Source: an uncultured Faecalibacterium sp. (GTDB lineage Bacteria; Bacillota; Clostridia; Oscillospirales; Ruminococcaceae). Taken from it: a stretch of DNA of 64,000 bases. Shown here one piece after another: positions 62,407-64,000 of the stretch. The stretch's first letter is position 1; each line of letters begins with the position of its first letter. Where the stretch lies: positions 1 through 64,000 of the forward strand of contig CAKTGQ010000003.1 of the NCBI GenBank assembly GCA_934561555.1. The letters are read 5' to 3'. The position numbers and the translations under genes are program-made. A model generated the notes under the pieces. That model did not search any database. It had not been told where the DNA came from and saw only the letters and a list, made by a program, of their open reading frames with translations.

Positions 62407-62784
62407 ATGCTGAATGTGATTATTTTTCTGGTGGGCGCACTGATTATGTTTTACATGGCGCTGCGCAGCGTGCAGGCGCGGCAGCGGCTGCGCACCAAGG
62501 GCGTTTGCGTGCAGGCCACGGTAAGCGGCACGGTGCAGAGCCGGGACGGCGCAGCCTATGTGCTGGAGTTTACCACCGCAGGCGGCAGCCACCGGCTGCA
62601 ATATCCTAAGCCCGCCAAAGGCAAGCCCTTTGCCGAGGGCAGTGTGGTCACCCTGTACTACGACCCCGATGCCCCGGAGAAGATGTTCGTGGAGGGCGAC
62701 AAGTCGGTGCTGGGCGCTGAGCTGCTGTATGCCGGTATCGGTGTGGCGCTGCTGGTGCTGATGTTTGGTCTTATGGGTCGCTGA
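62407..62784 (+). CDS. DUF3592-type small membrane protein
   Basis: The 125-residue product has an N-terminal helix (residues of about 3-18), a soluble beta-rich middle (V-Q-A-T-V-S-G-T-V, then F-A-E-G-S-V-V-T-L-Y-Y-D-P-D-A-P) and a C-terminal helix (about 102-122). The Y-Y-D-P motif is typical of DUF3592. Function unknown. ATG 62407 follows GAGGGAAA; longer frames read through the R3 repeat. The trigger-factor-like gene follows after 16 nt. Confidence 0.75.
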   Translation: MLNVIIFLVGALIMFYMALRSVQARQRLRTKGVCVQATVSGTVQSRDGAAYVLEFTTAGGSHRLQYPKPAKGKPFAEGSVVTLYYDPDAPEKMFVEGDKSVLGAELLYAGIGVALLVLMFGLMGR

Positions 62785-62800
62785 GAAGGAGGGATACCGC

Positions 62801-63754
62801 ATGAAACTGGAACATTTCGGCATGGCAGAGCCGGGGGACTGCCGGCTGGTATTCACGGCAAGCGCAGAGGAGCTGGCCGATGCACTGGCAAAGGAGCAGG
62901 CTGCTCCGGATGCCCCGCAGGACGAGGAAGAACTGCTGACGGCAGCGGTGAACCGCACCATTCTGGAGGGTTTTGACCCTCTTTACCGGCAGCTGGTGCA
63001 GGAGCAGCAGCTTGTACCGGTGACCGATCCAGATTTTGAGCTGCTGGCAGTCAACAAGGCCGAGGGTTTCCGGGCGGGGGCGCAGTTCTACACCCTGCCG
63101 CCGCTGGAGCTGGGGCGGGATACCGGCTTTATGCAGCCCATCGAGCCGCACCCGCTGCGCCGGTTGACCATTGAACTGGAAATCAACCGCAACTACGGTG
63201 ATGAAGAGCGCGCTGCCGATGCCGCAGGCAAGGCCGCGCTGCGCGACCGGGTGACCCGGGAGCTCTACGAAAAGCGCTGCGCACAGGCCAAAGACCGTGC
63301 TGAGAAGGAGCTGGTCTGGCAGCTGGGCGACGAGGTGACCGGCCCGCTGCCCAAGCGGCTGGAAGCGGGCAACTACTTTGCCGAGCAGCGGCAGTTCAAT
63401 CTGGGCTTGCAGGCAAACGGGGTCAATTTTGACCAGTTCTTAGCCGTGCGCGGACAGACGGTGGAGCAGTTCCGGCAGTGGCTGCACCAACAGGCAGAGC
63501 GCAAGCTGCGCAGCTGGCTGGGGCTTTTGCTGGTGGCCGAGCGGGAGGGCTTACAGCCCACCGAAGCCGAGGTGAACGCCGCCCTTGCGCACTGGGACGA
63601 GAAGCTGGACGGGGAGCGTACCTTCCCGGCCAACGACACCCGCAAGGTGCGTCAGCGCCTTGCCCGGGCAAAGGCTGCGGCCTTTGTGGTGGAGCATTCC
63701 ACCCTCACCCCGCCGCCGTCCGAGCCCCTTGTGCAGGAACCGGAAGTAAAATAA
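62801..63754 (+). CDS. Trigger-factor-like chaperone without PPIase domain
   Basis: Predicted cytoplasmic protein of 317 residues. The N-terminal part (about 1-130) is weakly like the trigger-factor ribosome-binding domain but lacks its F-R-x-G-x-P signature. No FKBP domain is present. Residues of about 150-290 resemble the helical trigger-factor C-terminal domain: V-T-R-E-L-Y-E-K-R-C, L-P-K-R-L-E-A, F-R-Q-W-L-H-Q-Q-A-E-R-K and T-E-A-E-V-N-A-A-L. A holding role is inferred. ATG 62801 follows AAGGAGGG. Confidence 0.7.
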   Translation: MKLEHFGMAEPGDCRLVFTASAEELADALAKEQAAPDAPQDEEELLTAAVNRTILEGFDPLYRQLVQEQQLVPVTDPDFELLAVNKAEGFRAGAQFYTLPPLELGRDTGFMQPIEPHPLRRLTIELEINRNYGDEERAADAAGKAALRDRVTRELYEKRCAQAKDRAEKELVWQLGDEVTGPLPKRLEAGNYFAEQRQFNLGLQANGVNFDQFLAVRGQTVEQFRQWLHQQAERKLRSWLGLLLVAEREGLQPTEAEVNAALAHWDEKLDGERTFPANDTRKVRQRLARAKAAAFVVEHSTLTPPPSEPLVQEPEVK

Positions 63755-63765
63755 TATGACCTACA

Positions 63766-63808
63766 CCATGGCGGGCAGTCTGCGGGCTGCCCGCCATGGC
63801 TTTTTTTC
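63766..63808 (+). terminator. Intrinsic terminator after the trigger-factor-like gene
   Basis: CCATGGCGGGCAG (63766-63778) and its perfect complement (63787-63799), 8-nt loop, then TTTTTTT. Confidence 0.93.
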
Positions 63809-63817
63809 ACAAAAAAA

Positions 63818-63853
63818 GAGACAGTAGAGCGCCCGCAGGCGCTCCGCTGTCCC
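63818..63853 (-). terminator. 36-nt hairpin terminator of the last minus-strand gene
   Basis: Sixteen-base arms around a 4-nt loop (CGCA on the plus strand). On the minus strand two of the three imperfect pairs become G-T wobbles and a TTTTTTT tract follows, so it acts in that direction. It belongs to the same size class as the hairpins at 26660 and 39640. Confidence 0.8.
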
Positions 63854-63866
63854 GAACAGTATCGTT

Positions 63867-64000
63867 TTATTCCAGATGATGCTTCTGGCAGAACCTTTTG
63901 CTTACCCAGTACATCCCGCCCCACAGCAGGACGGCGAGCACAAGGTAGACCGGGTTCTTCAGGGAGCTGACCAGCGACTGCCCGAAAACGGCCATCATGG
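63867..64000 (-). CDS. C-terminal part of a membrane protein, start outside window
   Basis: A minus-strand frame is open from the window edge to TAA at 63869-63867. The visible 44 residues read A-V-F-G-Q-S-L-V-S-S-L-K-N-P, then a hydrophobic helix (V-Y-L-V-L-A-V-L-L-W-G-G-M-Y-W-V) and a basic end (S-K-R-F-C-Q-K-H-H-L-E). A terminator hairpin follows. Two ATG codons near the edge could also be the start of a very small protein. Family not recognised. Confidence 0.55.
   Translation of the reverse strand, partial: MMAVFGQSLVSSLKNPVYLVLAVLLWGGMYWVSKRFCQKHHLE

Overview
The window reads as the chromosome of a low-redox, GC-rich Firmicute of the Oscillospiraceae/Ruminococcaceae, most like Faecalibacterium. 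This rests on a Gram-positive gene repertoire with high-GC codon use, zinc-type Adk and L36, SigA-type RpoD, IreB, LrgAB, DegV and CPBP proteins, no phage or transposase genes, and clean -35/-10 promoters with AGGAGG ribosome sites. The species-level call is inference. No rRNA, CRISPR array or intact insertion sequence was seen; one tRNA (Leu, anticodon CAG) is present.

Layout. 1-9205: the end of the spc operon and the alpha operon (rpsH to secY, terminator, adk-map, terminator, a strong tandem promoter with a folded leader, then infA-rpmJ-rpsM-rpsK-rpsD-rpoA-rplQ). 9231-14365: a CAP-domain lipoprotein facing a lipoprotein/response regulator/histidine kinase operon. 14500-20546: DUF1385-prmC, recA-recX, rimO-pgsA. 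20755-26648: a Tat-type leucine-rich-repeat lipoprotein, a membrane-anchored FKBP isomerase, malic enzyme with two-subunit fumarase, and a DtxR-type regulator. 26837-35850: GGDEF protein, SWIM/SNF2 helicase, dipeptidase, TauE-type exporter, an unidentified secreted protein, DegV. 36051-43947: CPBP protein, tadA, an SDR reductase with a repeat-bearing tail, rpoD, mazF/acpS, ireB, a dihydrouridine synthase, cysK divergent from an Rrf2 regulator. 44141-54444: lrgAB, an amino-acid ABC importer, an HMA protein, an AraC regulator, glgP and the Tat translocase genes. 54702-64000: a heterodimeric ABC exporter, an SseB/Sel1 protein, a stand-alone DnaK, tRNA-Leu, a DUF3592 protein and a trigger-factor-like protein.

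How parts connect. The Tat genes (tatA, tatB-like, tatC) share the window with two lipoproteins whose signal peptides carry a twin-arginine motif; one is the solute-binding protein of the amino-acid importer. Two trigger-factor-related proteins and a DnaK paralogue suggest extra folding capacity, one part of it outside the membrane. cysK and the Rrf2 regulator form a classic divergent cysteine-control unit.

Least ordinary sequence. (1) A heavily folded leader of about 260 nt in front of infA with interleaved 10-bp helices. (2) An interspersed repeat, called R1 here, with a conserved 34-nt left arm, an exactly 36-nt palindrome (16 bp + CGCA loop) of unrelated sequence in each copy, and a conserved 63-nt right arm. 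(3) Free-standing 36-nt hairpins of the same geometry that act as terminators. (4) Two other fold-back repeat families (R2, R3).
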